Source: an uncultured Clostridia bacterium (lineage in GTDB: Bacteria > Bacillota > Clostridia > TANB77 > CAG-508). Taken from it: a DNA stretch of 64,000 nucleotides. The notes below the pieces were generated by a model that did not search any database, was not told where the DNA came from, and worked only from the letters and a program-made list of their open reading frames with translations. This document shows, piece after piece, positions 43,363 through 52,057 of the stretch. The stretch lies in assembly GCA_948739805.1 (NCBI GenBank), contig CAPYID010000005.1:7292-71291 (forward strand), given 5' to 3'. The position numbers and the translations under genes are program-made. Position 1 is the first letter of the stretch. Each line of letters opens with the position of its first letter.

Positions 43363-45393
43363 ACTGACCCAGAAGACCATGTTCATGACTATAAACTTAC
43401 AAAAACATTAATTACAGCAACATGTAAAGATAATGGTGAAGGAGTTTATACATGTGAATGTGGAGAAACAAAAACAGATGTAATTCCTGCATCAGAAGAA
43501 TATCATGATTATGTAGAAATACCATCAGAAGTTGAAAATGTAAAAATTTACAAATGTAATGTTTGTGGAAATGTTAAAACTGAAATAGTTAAAGAAGAAG
43601 CTCATGATCATAATTATCTTGAAATCGAAGGTTCAAGAATAGAAGCAAAATGTACTGAAGAAGGAAAAATATTTAAACAATGTGAAGTTTGTGGAGAAAA
43701 ATTAACAGAAACAATAGCTAAAATAGCTCACAAATCTTCAACAAAAGAAGGACAAGGAAAAATATTAACTGGAGCAGTATCATGTACAACAGACGGTGAA
43801 GAAGAAGTTACATGTGATGTATGTCACCAAAAATTCACAAGACCAATCTCAGCTCATAGCTATGAAAAAGTAACAGAAGTACCTGCAACATGTACAGCAG
43901 AAGGTGTAACAACATATAAATGTAAAGTATGTGGAAAAACAAAAGCAGATACAATTGAAAAAATAGACCATGATTATACAAATGCTAAAGAAGTGATACA
44001 AGCAAATTGTCAAACAGAAGGATTAACTTTAAGTGTTTGTAAAGTTTGCGGAGATGAAAAAAGAACAATCTCTAAAAAATTAAATCATACAGGAAAAGCT
44101 ACAGAAGGATGGGTTGAAGTAGACGAAAAAGGAAATTATATTCTTACAGATAAATCTGGAAAATTTGATGCTTCAAAAATAGACAATACTCAAACAGCTG
44201 CAGATTGCGAACATGATTTAATAGAAGCTTTTGAATGTGATACATGTAACAAAATTCAAGTAAAAGTCATAGCTAAAAAATTAGGACATAGAATAGACTC
44301 AACTAAAGATGTTATCGTAGGATCAATTTTATGTGATGAAAAAGGAGTTCCTAAAAAGAATTCAGAAGGAAAATATGTTGTAACAAAAGGTGGAAAATCT
44401 GATTGTCAACATGCAGAAGTAAAATTATTTACATGCGCAAATGAAGGATGCAAACAAGAAGAAGTTGTAGTACTTACTGAAAAATTAGATCATACTCCAA
44501 AAGCAAATACAACAGTAGTATATGGTGCAACATGTAATAAAGAAGGAAAAAGAACATACACATGTGCAACATGTAATGAAAAAATAGAAGAAAAAACAAA
44601 CGAAAAAGCATTAGGTCATAATTATGCATACGAAGCAGCAACATGTATCAAAGGAGCAGCTATAGTATGTACAAGAGGATGTGACTTAAAAGGAACTGAA
44701 GCTGGATATGATGATTTCTATGATAAAACATTAACAAAAGATCAACAAACAGCTGTAGATAAAAATACACCATTAGGACATGATTTTGTTGGAACAGTTG
44801 TTAATAAAAATAGTAAATATTATGCATTATGTAGAACTTGCGGAGAAAAAGAAGTTACTTTTGATAGCAAAGCTAACACTATTACATCTGTAGATACATT
44901 AAAAGAAGTATGGGCAGTAACTGTTGATGCTAAAACAGGAGTTATCACAGTTGGAGAAAAAGGTGAAGTAGACTCAGAAAAAACACCATTAAGTATTACA
45001 AGTGTAAAAGCAGGAGTTCATCAATCTGCTACACCACAAGCTAATAATATTACAGTATCTTCAACAGGAAAAACTGTAACAGTTACAGAAACAGCTGAAA
45101 AAGTAGGAGCAACTACAAATCCTAATGGCGAAACAAAAAAATTTTTCTGTTTAGTATTAGATTTAGGTATAGCTAAAGATAAAGTAAAAGTTAGTGCAGG
45201 AGATTACAAAATAGAAGCAGATGATTTAACATGTGTGGATCAATGGACTACATCTTCTAATGGAAACCAATTCTTAGTTTGGTTATCAGCAGAAAAATGT
45301 GGAGATAGTGGAATTACTATCACATTCAGTGATGCAGATAATGTTAAAGCTCCAATAGACATTACATTTAATTTTGTAGCAAATAATGCTTAA
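43363..45393 (+). pseudogene. silent cassette of the surface protein, lacking start and signal peptide
   Basis: An open frame of 676 codons directly follows a stop at 43360. No start codon or ribosome site is at its head; the first in-frame ATG is 43993. From PEDHVH the first 430 or so residues align with residues 164-600 of the 46427-48895 protein (about 60-70% identical by eye), including the CxxC modules. The last 200 or so residues are unrelated, ending in a beta-rich domain (ITFSDADNVKAPIDITFNFVANNA). It is in opposite orientation to the expressed gene. Joined to the expressed head at the shared 18-bp site it would stay in frame. Confidence 0.8.
43369..43386 (+). other. candidate inversion site, silent copy
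   Basis: CCAGAAGACCATGTTCAT, identical but inverted to 48386-48403. Homology between the cassettes begins exactly here; upstream bases differ completely. The core GACCATGTTC is an imperfect dyad. Confidence 0.6.
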
Positions 45394-45462
45394 AATAATG
45401 TATTAACTTACTTTTGTAAATATATCTAATGAGCATAGATGAAAAACAATTTAATTTGATAT

Positions 45463-45499
45463 AAAAAAACAAAGAGACATTAAGTCTCTTTGTTTTTTT
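45463..45499 (+). terminator. terminator of the silent cassette
   Basis: A 16-bp stem (AAAAAAACAAAGAGAC with complement) around ATTAA, followed by Ts. The same hairpin sequence ends the expressed cassette at 46357-46392. Confidence 0.85.
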
Positions 45500-45582
45500 A
45501 TATGTTCGTTAAAAGATATTTACAAAAACAGGCAATGATGTTATTATATATACATATTTAAAATCAATTTATTTTAATCTTT

Positions 45583-45596
45583 AGGCAATTCGCCTA
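45583..45596. repeat. short REP-like palindrome
   Basis: AGGC-AATTC-GCCT followed by ATA. A minimal, weak member of the palindrome family next to the RAYT unit. Confidence 0.3.
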
Positions 45597-45659
45597 TAAT
45601 TTTCAAATTATTAAAAATTTAAGGACAAAAATTGAAAATATTACAAAATTAAAGTAGTA

Positions 45660-45730
45660 TTAAAAATTGTAGAGAAAATGTAGGGGCACCGTTTGTGGGA
45701 ATGCCCGTGAGACATGACACCACTGTGCCC
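45660..45730. repeat. 71-bp inverted repeat, left end of RAYT unit
   Basis: Matches the complement of 46215-46285 with one mismatch. It contains ATGTAGGGGCACCG, then AATGCCCGTGAG, then CACCACTGTGCCC, i.e. several sub-palindromic REP modules. Confidence 0.9.
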
Positions 45731-45746
45731 AAAGAAAGAGGTAAAT

Positions 45747-46205
45747 ATGCAATATAATAAAAAAATGTATAAACGACATTCTATTAGGTTAAAGAAATGG
45801 GATTATAAAAAAGAAGGATTATATTTTATAACAATATGTATCCAAAATAGAGAATGTTTATTAGGAGAAATAATAGAAAATAAAATGGAATTAAATCAGG
45901 CAGGAAAAATAGTAGAAAAAGAATTATTAAATATACAGAGAAAATATAAAAAATCCAATATTAATATCTATCAAATAATGCCAAACCATATACATATAAT
46001 ATTAGAAATAGAAAAAAGAAATGCAACCACAATAGGAAATATTATACGATATTTTAAAGGACGAGTTTCCTCAAGGTCAAAAATATGCTGGCAACGAAAT
46101 TATTATGAACATATTATTAGAAATGAAAGAGAATATCTTGCGATATGTAATTATATAATTAACAATCCTATAAAATGGGAAGAAAATAGTAATTATTATA
46201 CATGA
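45747..46205 (+). CDS. REP-associated tyrosine transposase (RAYT, Y1 family)
   Basis: From MQYNKKMYKRHSIRLKKWDY (GAAAGAGG site) the protein has 152 residues. It has the IS200-like Y1 fold: LYFITICIQNRECLLGE, the metal-binding HUH pair in MPNHIHIIL, RYFKGRVSSR, and the tyrosine region YYEHIIRNEREYLAICNYIINNP. RAYTs nick and join single-stranded DNA at REP palindromes marked by a GTAG or GGAG tetranucleotide. The many GTAGGGGC palindromes in this window are its likely substrates. Confidence 0.9.
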   Translation: MQYNKKMYKRHSIRLKKWDYKKEGLYFITICIQNRECLLGEIIENKMELNQAGKIVEKELLNIQRKYKKSNINIYQIMPNHIHIILEIEKRNATTIGNIIRYFKGRVSSRSKICWQRNYYEHIIRNEREYLAICNYIINNPIKWEENSNYYT

Positions 46206-46214
46206 TATTATATA

Positions 46215-46285
46215 GGGCACAGTGGTGTCATGTCTCACGGGCATTCCCGCAAACGGTGCCCCTACATTTTCTCTACAATTTTTAA
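46215..46285. repeat. 71-bp inverted repeat, right end of RAYT unit
   Basis: Inverted partner of 45660-45730 with one mismatch. Starts nine bases past the transposase stop. Confidence 0.9.
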
Positions 46286-46353
46286 TGATAGTATTAGTTC
46301 CAATGGGTTATACATTAAGAATTGTACCAATAAATGAAAAAAATGAAAAGTAG
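46285..46353 (+). pseudogene. 22-codon remnant next to the RAYT unit
   Basis: ATG at the very edge of the right repeat reads MIVLVPMGYTLRIVPINEKNEK, then stop. It has no ribosome site and looks like the tail of a former gene cut by the insertion. It is very short, so it may be chance. Confidence 0.2.
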
Positions 46354-46356
46354 TAT

Positions 46357-46392
46357 AAAAAACAAAGAGACATTAAGTCTCTTTGTTTTTTT
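46357..46392 (-). terminator. terminator of the expressed surface-protein gene
   Basis: Same hairpin as 45463-45499, in inverted context: a 15-bp stem (AAAAAACAAAGAGAC with complement) around ATTAA, 34 bases past the stop at 46427. Confidence 0.85.
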
Positions 46393-46426
46393 TAAATCAT
46401 AGAAATTAATCTAATAGTTTCGACAT

Positions 46427-48895
46427 TTATTGTTTAGCTGTAAGATTTCCTGAAGTATCTACACTATATGTTGCACCATCTATTTCAACTGTAGGAGCAC
46501 TACCATTCCATGAAATATTTTCTATTCCTGTACAATCTGCTTCTCCACAATCTGCAATTTTATATGTTGTATTAGGAGTAACTGCTACTAATGTTTTTCC
46601 TGTTAAATCTGTTGCGTGTACATGTGCTGGTGCTGTTGACCCTTTTGAAAGTTTATTTCCATCAGTAGTATCTACATTATATCTTGTACCCTCTATTTCA
46701 ACTGTAGGAGCACTACCATCCCATGAAATATTTTCTATTCCTGTACAACCTGCTACTCCACAATCTGCAATTTTATATGTTGTATTAGGAGTAACTTCTA
46801 CTAATGATTTTCCTGTTAAATCTGTTGCATGTGTATGTGTTGTTGATGGTGGATTTACAGCTCCTACAGTAACCCATTCTCCACATGTTGAACAATATTT
46901 CTTTCCGTCTTCTCTAGCTTCACCAATAGGATTATGTCCTTTTTTGCTACCTAATGTCCATGTGCTATTTGCACCATCATGTTTAATTTTTGCCTTTGTT
47001 AAAGCTTCATCTATTAAAGTTATTACTGGTTGATCATTATCATTTTTACCAGTTGCTGATTCAGGAACTAATGCTTTTATTTGTGTTTCATTATAAGATG
47101 AATCACATCTTGAACATTTAACTATTCCATCAGTAGTACATGTTTCAGCTTTGTATTCATAATTATGTCCTAAATTTTTTTCTCCTGTTTCTTCAGTTAT
47201 TTTTTCATTACATGTTGTACATGTATATGTTTTATATCCGTCTTCTTCACAAGTTGCTCCGAAAACTTTTTCTGATCCTGCTAATGGTGTATGAGCTAAT
47301 TTTTCTGTAATTACTACTACTTTTTCTTCATCACAGTTTGCACATGTGAATACTTTTACTTCATCATGTGTACAATCAGCTTTAGCATCTTTTTTAACAA
47401 CTATATATCCATCATCACCTACAACTGGTGCTCCATTTTTATACTCTATTGTTCCAATTGTAACTGGTTTTGTTGTATCTACTCTATGTCCTAATTTTTT
47501 AGCAACTACTTTTACTTGAATTTTGTTACATGTATCACATTCAAATGCTTCTATTACATCATGTTCACAATCTGCTACATCTGTTTCAGTTATTAATGAA
47601 GAATCAAAATTTCCACTTTCATCTTTAAGGATGTAATTTCCTTTTTCATCTACGTTAGCCCATCCTTTTGTAGCAGATCCTTGATGATCTAATTTTTTAG
47701 CTACTGTTCTTTTTTCTTCTCCACAAACTGTACAAACTTTTAATTTTAATCCATCATTTTCGCAAGTTGCTGGTGTTACAACTACTTCTGATGTATAAGT
47801 ATGTTCAATTTTTTCACTTGTTTCTACTTTAGTTGTTCCACAAGCTTTACATTTATATGTTACTACTCCTTCTGCTGTACAAGTAGCAGCTGTTTCTGAT
47901 ACTTTTTCAAATTTATGAGCAGAAATTGGTCTTATAAATTTCTCTCTACAAACATCACAAGTAACTTCTTCAGCACCATCTTTAGAACAGTCTACTACAC
48001 CTTCAGTAATTTTTCCTTGTCCTTCTGGTACTGATGATGTATGGTCTATTTTAGGTAATGTTTCTGTTACTATATCTCCACATACTGTACATTGTTTAAA
48101 TGCCTTTCCTTCTGTTGTACATGTTGGTTCAATTTTATCGTCCTCAAGTTCTGCATATTCATGTTCATGTTCTTCATCTGTAGCAACCTCTGAATAAGTA
48201 TCATTACAAATTGTACATTTGTAAATTTTAACATTAGCTACTCCTGATGCAACTTCTTGATAATCATGATATTCTTCTGATGCAGGTATTGCATCTGTTT
48301 TTGTTTCTCCACATTCACAAGTATAAACAGCTTCACCATCGCTTATGCAAGATGCTGCTATTAAAACTTTAGAGATTTCCCAAGTATGAACATGGTCTTC
48401 TGGAGCTTCTGCTCCAGCTTCTAGAGCTCCGCATACTCTACCTTCAGCCATACCATAATTTAAATAATGGTTATAAGCTCCTGCTACATCATTTCCGAAT
48501 GCAGCTTGTAAGTCTGGATAATTAGCTATGTAAACTTGAACATTGAATGAGTCTGAAGCTAATCTTCCTTCGTTCATTCCATTTGTTAAGAAATGGTTGT
48601 ATGCTGCTACATAATCGTCCCCGAATGCAGCTTGTAAATCTGGGTAATTTCTTATATAAGCTTTTGCATCAAATACTGGTGATGCAATTCTTCCTTCTTT
48701 GATTCCATATGTTAAGTAATGATTATATGCAGCGTTAGCGTCATTTCCGAATGCTGCTTTTAGATCTGGATAACAGTTAACATAGAAATCGCTATCAAAT
48801 GCAGCATTGAATACTACGGCATTAACTGGTACGATGCTTAGTACTAATAATACTGCTACTAATAAAATAATTCTTGTTAATTTTTTTAAATTCAT
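46427..48895 (-). CDS. secreted cysteine-module surface protein (expressed cassette)
   Basis: This 822-residue protein begins with a signal peptide (MNLKKLTRIILLVAVLLVLSIVPVNA). Three repeats of about 42 residues follow (about 29-155), each of the form YPDLQAAFG-x4-AAYNHYL-x-YGM-x-EGR. From residue 164 (PEDHVH) come about ten modules with paired CxxC and a following histidine (C-x2-CG...H), probably small zinc- or disulfide-stabilised domains. The C terminus has two copies of HATDLTGK...NTTYKIADCG...SAPTVEI. There is no membrane anchor or LPxTG, so it is secreted or held non-covalently. It has a promoter and AGGAGG start. The inverted paralogue at 43363-45393 shares the middle but not the ends. 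Confidence 0.85.
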   Translation of the reverse strand: MNLKKLTRIILLVAVLLVLSIVPVNAVVFNAAFDSDFYVNCYPDLKAAFGNDANAAYNHYLTYGIKEGRIASPVFDAKAYIRNYPDLQAAFGDDYVAAYNHFLTNGMNEGRLASDSFNVQVYIANYPDLQAAFGNDVAGAYNHYLNYGMAEGRVCGALEAGAEAPEDHVHTWEISKVLIAASCISDGEAVYTCECGETKTDAIPASEEYHDYQEVASGVANVKIYKCTICNDTYSEVATDEEHEHEYAELEDDKIEPTCTTEGKAFKQCTVCGDIVTETLPKIDHTSSVPEGQGKITEGVVDCSKDGAEEVTCDVCREKFIRPISAHKFEKVSETAATCTAEGVVTYKCKACGTTKVETSEKIEHTYTSEVVVTPATCENDGLKLKVCTVCGEEKRTVAKKLDHQGSATKGWANVDEKGNYILKDESGNFDSSLITETDVADCEHDVIEAFECDTCNKIQVKVVAKKLGHRVDTTKPVTIGTIEYKNGAPVVGDDGYIVVKKDAKADCTHDEVKVFTCANCDEEKVVVITEKLAHTPLAGSEKVFGATCEEDGYKTYTCTTCNEKITEETGEKNLGHNYEYKAETCTTDGIVKCSRCDSSYNETQIKALVPESATGKNDNDQPVITLIDEALTKAKIKHDGANSTWTLGSKKGHNPIGEAREDGKKYCSTCGEWVTVGAVNPPSTTHTHATDLTGKSLVEVTPNTTYKIADCGVAGCTGIENISWDGSAPTVEIEGTRYNVDTTDGNKLSKGSTAPAHVHATDLTGKTLVAVTPNTTYKIADCGEADCTGIENISWNGSAPTVEIDGATYSVDTSGNLTAKQ
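48386..48403 (-). other. candidate inversion site, expressed copy
   Basis: Inverted identical copy of 43369-43386, in codons 165-170 of the surface protein. The flanking head sequence (residues 1-164) has no counterpart in the silent cassette. Confidence 0.6.
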
Positions 48896-49009
48896 TTTTC
48901 TTTCTACCTCCTATTTTTTTACATAACAAAATACATTTTTAATACTTAGTAAAAAATATAGGTTTCCTCCTTTCTTGCAAAATTTACTAAAATATTTTGT
49001 TACTCCATT

Positions 49010-49038
49010 AGTATAGCACAAGATTATATTTTTGTGAA
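49010..49038 (-). promoter_or_regulatory. promoter of the surface-protein gene
   Basis: TTCACA-N17-TATACT on the minus strand, with a leader of about 107 bases that contains an extra AAGGAGG (about 48966-48972) without an ATG at normal distance. Confidence 0.6.
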
Positions 49039-49094
49039 TACTTTTTTCATAAATTTTTACATTTTTTTTGACATTTTTTTCTAGGAGTAATTTT

Positions 49095-49128
49095 TACCAA
49101 AATATACCATTTTTGGTATATTTTGGTA
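49095..49128. repeat. perfect 15-bp inverted repeat upstream of the surface-protein promoter
   Basis: TACCAAAATATACCA and its complement around TTTT, 57 bases before the -35 box. It could be a regulator-binding dyad. The rest of 48896-49444 holds no gene. Confidence 0.6.
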
Positions 49129-49290
49129 TTACAGCCAATCCTTTACATTCGTAGCTTTTGAGCACTTTTTGTTTTTTTGCATTTTATGAGATATTTTTTT
49201 GTCGCTAAAAATATTTTTTCATGCTAGCTATAATTTTCTTCTCTACATTTTTATAATAAATATAAATATTAGGATTTCTGTTTTTTAATT

Positions 49291-49315
49291 GGCAGACACA
49301 ATGTCTGCTTCCACA
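49291..49315. repeat. REP-like palindrome (GGCAGACA type)
   Basis: GGCAGACA and TGTCTGCT around CAA, followed by TCCACA; minus strand TGTGGAAGCAGACA. A diverged member of the GTAGGGGC family. Confidence 0.5.
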
Positions 49316-49417
49316 TTTTAATATGTATTTTTATTGATATATATTATTAATTGGTATAACAAAAATATTAAAATTATAAATAATATATTGTAAAAACATT
49401 ATCTTATAACGGCAAAC

Positions 49418-49441
49418 GGACGCCCAAAGGGCGCCCCTGCA
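49418..49441. repeat. REP-like palindrome (GGACGCCC type)
   Basis: GGACGCCC-AAA-GGGCGCCC followed by CTGCA; minus strand TGCAGGGGCGCCC. It immediately abuts the hairpin that ends the exchanger gene. Confidence 0.65.
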
Positions 49442-49444
49442 TGC

Positions 49445-49479
49445 AATAATCTAAAAGGATATAATCCTTTTAGATTATT
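49445..49479 (-). terminator. hairpin over the exchanger gene stop codon
   Basis: A perfect 15-bp stem (AATAATCTAAAAGGA with complement) around TATAA that includes the stop codon at 49470-49472. No T run follows, so it may be an RNA-stability or processing hairpin. Confidence 0.6.
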
Positions 49480-50315
49480 GCTGTTACTATTATTCCTATT
49501 GTTAATACTACAAATAAGTTTATTATATTTGATGTTAATAGATTGTTTGTGGCTTCTACTACTCCATCGACTTCATTGTTACTGTTTTTGGAGTTTTTTT
49601 GTGATTCTATAAATGTTATTAATTCTGGTAGACTTGTTATAAATCCAAGTGCTATTCCTATTACACTTTGTGGTATATTAAATTTTATACTTAGTCTTCT
49701 TACTACATTTCCTAATAGTTCACCTATTACAAATAATGCTATTCCTATTATTATTAGATATATTATGTTTTTTAATATGACATCCTTTTTTCCTTTTACC
49801 CACTTTTTTTCTTCTTCAAATTCTTTTAATTCTTTTGTTTTTGCATGTGATAGATATAATTTATGTGTATTTGTGTTTATTATATAAAATAATATAAATA
49901 GCATTATGAATATCGGTACCAAACCTATATTTATTTCTATATTAAATATGATAATACTTGCTGGAATTAGTATTGTTATTATTACCATTACAATATCAGA
50001 TTTTAATGCATCATTTTTTAGTACTTTTTGATTTTTGTTTTGGCAAATGGATATAATGTATTGAATAAAGTTTATTGTGTTTGAACTTAATATGTTGAAT
50101 ATACTAGTGGCAAACATCCCTTGTAATGATGTGAAAAATACACTTATTACTTCTGGCATAGATGTTGCTACTCCTGATATGTCCCCTACTGCTTTTGATT
50201 CTAGATCTAATGCACTTGCAAGTTTTCTTAGTACTTTTATTAAAAAGTTTTTGGTTATTAAAACTATAAGTACTGCGTATACAATAAATTCAGTTAATTG
50301 TAATATTAGATTCAT
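49470..50315 (-). CDS. CaCA-family sodium/calcium exchanger-like protein
   Basis: This 281-residue membrane protein has about ten hydrophobic segments in two halves with the inverted alpha repeats of the Na/Ca exchanger superfamily: GDISGVATSMPEVISVFFTSLQGMFATSIFNIL (about 43-75) and GIALGFITSLPELITFIES with ATNNLLTSNIINLF (about 218-265). The acidic residues in TSMPEV and TSLPEL are the expected ion ligands. Length is a little short for the family (about 300-350). The ion actually moved is unknown. Confidence 0.87.
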   Translation of the reverse strand: MNLILQLTEFIVYAVLIVLITKNFLIKVLRKLASALDLESKAVGDISGVATSMPEVISVFFTSLQGMFATSIFNILSSNTINFIQYIISICQNKNQKVLKNDALKSDIVMVIITILIPASIIIFNIEINIGLVPIFIMLFILFYIINTNTHKLYLSHAKTKELKEFEEEKKWVKGKKDVILKNIIYLIIIGIALFVIGELLGNVVRRLSIKFNIPQSVIGIALGFITSLPELITFIESQKNSKNSNNEVDGVVEATNNLLTSNIINLFVVLTIGIIVTAII

Positions 50316-50358
50316 AATTAGCTCCTTTACTTTTATTTATGTAATTGTATTATACAAG

Positions 50359-50385
50359 AAAACACATATGTATAATATGTGTTTT
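50359..50385. terminator. hairpin between the rhamnose operon and exchanger gene
   Basis: An 11-bp stem (AAAACACATAT with ATATGTGTTTT) about 23 bases past the rfbB stop. T runs lie on the plus-strand side and A/T-rich sequence on the other. Confidence 0.6.
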
Positions 50386-50407
50386 TTCAGCTTTTTTTAT
50401 TCAATTT

Positions 50408-51379
50408 TTATAAATCTAAATATTCTTTATGTTCTAAATACCAGTCTATTGTTTTTATTATTCCATCTTCAAATTTTGTTTCTGGTTCCCAACCTAACTT
50501 TTCTTTTATTTTCGTTGGATCTATTGCATATCTATAGTCATGACCTTTTCTGTCTGTTACATGTTCTATTAAGTCTTCTGATTTTCCAAGATGTTTTAGG
50601 ATTAGTTTTACTATTTCTATGTTTCTTTTTTCATTATGCCCACCTATATTGTATCTTTCTCCTTTTTCTCCTTTATGGAATACTATGTCTATTGCTTTAC
50701 AATGATCCTCCACATATAACCAATCTCTTATATTTCTTCCATCTCCATATACAGGTAGTTTTTCATTTTTTAGTGCTAAGCTTATCATGTGTGGTATTAA
50801 TTTTTCATGATGCTGATATGCACCATAGTTGTTTGAACAGTTTGTTATGTTTACATTCATTTTAAATGTTTCATAATATGCTCTTGCTATTAAGTCTGAA
50901 CTTGCTTTTGAAGCTGAATATGGACTATTAGGGTTTATTCTTGTTGTTTCTGTAAAATATCCCTCTTCCCCTAATGTTCCATATACTTCATCTGTTGATA
51001 TATGTACAAATTTATTTTCGCTTCCTTCTCCCCATACTTGTTTTGCAACCTCTAATAATGTATGTGTTCCTATTACATTTGTTTGTGTAAATATAAATGG
51101 CGTTTTTATACTATTATCAACATGACTTTCTGCTGCAAAGTGTATAACTCCGTTTATGTCATTGTCTTTAAATATTTTCATTACTAAATCGAAATCACAG
51201 ATGTCTCCTTTTATAAATGTAATTTTGTCTTTTATTTTGTCTAAGTTATGAAGATTTCCTGCATATGTTAGTTTGTCTAAAATTATCAAATTATATTCAG
51301 GATATTTTTTGCTAAAGTAATGTGCAAAGTTGCTTCCTATAAATCCTGCTGCTCCTGTTATTAGTATGTTTTTTTTCAT
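50408..51379 (-). CDS. rfbB: dTDP-glucose 4,6-dehydratase
   Basis: From MKKNILITGAAGFIGSNFAHYF (AAAGGA site) the protein has 323 residues. It is an extended short-chain dehydrogenase: NAD-binding GAAGFIGS, the STDEVYG catalytic block, and YSASKASSDLIARAY with the catalytic Y and K. It converts dTDP-glucose to dTDP-4-keto-6-deoxyglucose, the second step towards dTDP-L-rhamnose. Last gene of rfbD-rfbA-rfbC-rfbB. Confidence 0.96.
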   Translation of the reverse strand: MKKNILITGAAGFIGSNFAHYFSKKYPEYNLIILDKLTYAGNLHNLDKIKDKITFIKGDICDFDLVMKIFKDNDINGVIHFAAESHVDNSIKTPFIFTQTNVIGTHTLLEVAKQVWGEGSENKFVHISTDEVYGTLGEEGYFTETTRINPNSPYSASKASSDLIARAYYETFKMNVNITNCSNNYGAYQHHEKLIPHMISLALKNEKLPVYGDGRNIRDWLYVEDHCKAIDIVFHKGEKGERYNIGGHNEKRNIEIVKLILKHLGKSEDLIEHVTDRKGHDYRYAIDPTKIKEKLGWEPETKFEDGIIKTIDWYLEHKEYLDL

Positions 51380-51396
51380 TTTTTTGTTTCCTTTCA

Positions 51397-51945
51397 TTAC
51401 ATTATTTCTTGCCATAGTTTATCTTTATCAGATTGAATTATGTTTGATATTCCTCCTACCTTTTCTAATGGCCATTCTATGTTTATATTTTTATCGTTCC
51501 AGATTATTCCTCCTTCATCATTTGCATGATATAAGTCATCACATTTATATGTGAATTCTGCTTCTTCTGATAATACTAAAAATCCATGAGCAAATCCCCT
51601 TGGTATAAAAAATTGTAGTCTATTTTTTTCTGTTAGTGTAACTCCATAATATTTTCCATATGTTTTAGAGTTCTTTCTTAAATCTACTGCAACATCATAT
51701 ACTTCGCCTTTTATAACTCTGACTAGTTTTGCTTGTGGATATTCTTTTTGAAAATGCAATCCTCTTAATACTCCTTTTACTGATTTTGATTGGTTGTCTT
51801 GTACAAATTCTGTGTCTATTCCTATTTCTTCAAAGTCTTTTTTGTTATATGTTTCCATGAAAAATCCTCTATTGTCTTCAAATATAGTTGGTTCTATTAC
51901 ATATAATCCTTCTATTCCTGTTTCTTTTTTCTTGAATTTTCCCAT
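51397..51945 (-). CDS. rfbC: dTDP-4-dehydrorhamnose 3,5-epimerase
   Basis: This 182-residue cupin enzyme performs the third step of dTDP-L-rhamnose synthesis. Family blocks are DNRGFFMETYN, the catalytic histidine region VLRGLHFQKEYPQAKLVRV, and RGFAHGFLVLSEEAEFTYKC. It starts after AAAGGA and ends 17 bases before rfbB. Confidence 0.96.
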   Translation of the reverse strand: MGKFKKKETGIEGLYVIEPTIFEDNRGFFMETYNKKDFEEIGIDTEFVQDNQSKSVKGVLRGLHFQKEYPQAKLVRVIKGEVYDVAVDLRKNSKTYGKYYGVTLTEKNRLQFFIPRGFAHGFLVLSEEAEFTYKCDDLYHANDEGGIIWNDKNINIEWPLEKVGGISNIIQSDKDKLWQEIM

Positions 51946-52011
51946 TTTTATTTCCTTTCTTTATTATGTTACAAATTATTATTTTTTACTTTAAGTGTTT
52001 TTTCGAAGCAT

Positions 52012-52036
52012 GAGCACGGTACGCCGTGCCCCTACG
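52012..52036. repeat. REP-like palindrome between rfbA and rfbC
   Basis: GCACGG and CCGTGC around TACG, followed by CCCTACG; minus strand CGTAGGGGCACGG, a close match to the RAYT-unit end. Confidence 0.7.
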
Positions 52037-52057
52037 TTTAATTATTTTTAAGTCATT

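Larger units (their letters stand above)
45660..46285. mobile_element. RAYT transposable unit
   Basis: A 626-bp unit made of a REP-associated tyrosine transposase gene between 71-bp inverted repeats. It sits exactly between the two inverted surface-protein cassettes. The outer repeat segments carry TGTAGGGGCAC, the motif of the dispersed palindromes. Confidence 0.8.

Noticed and set aside
46427..48895. Diversity-generating retroelement acting on the cysteine-module protein
   Set aside because: No reverse transcriptase and no template/variable repeat pair with adenine-specific changes are in the window.
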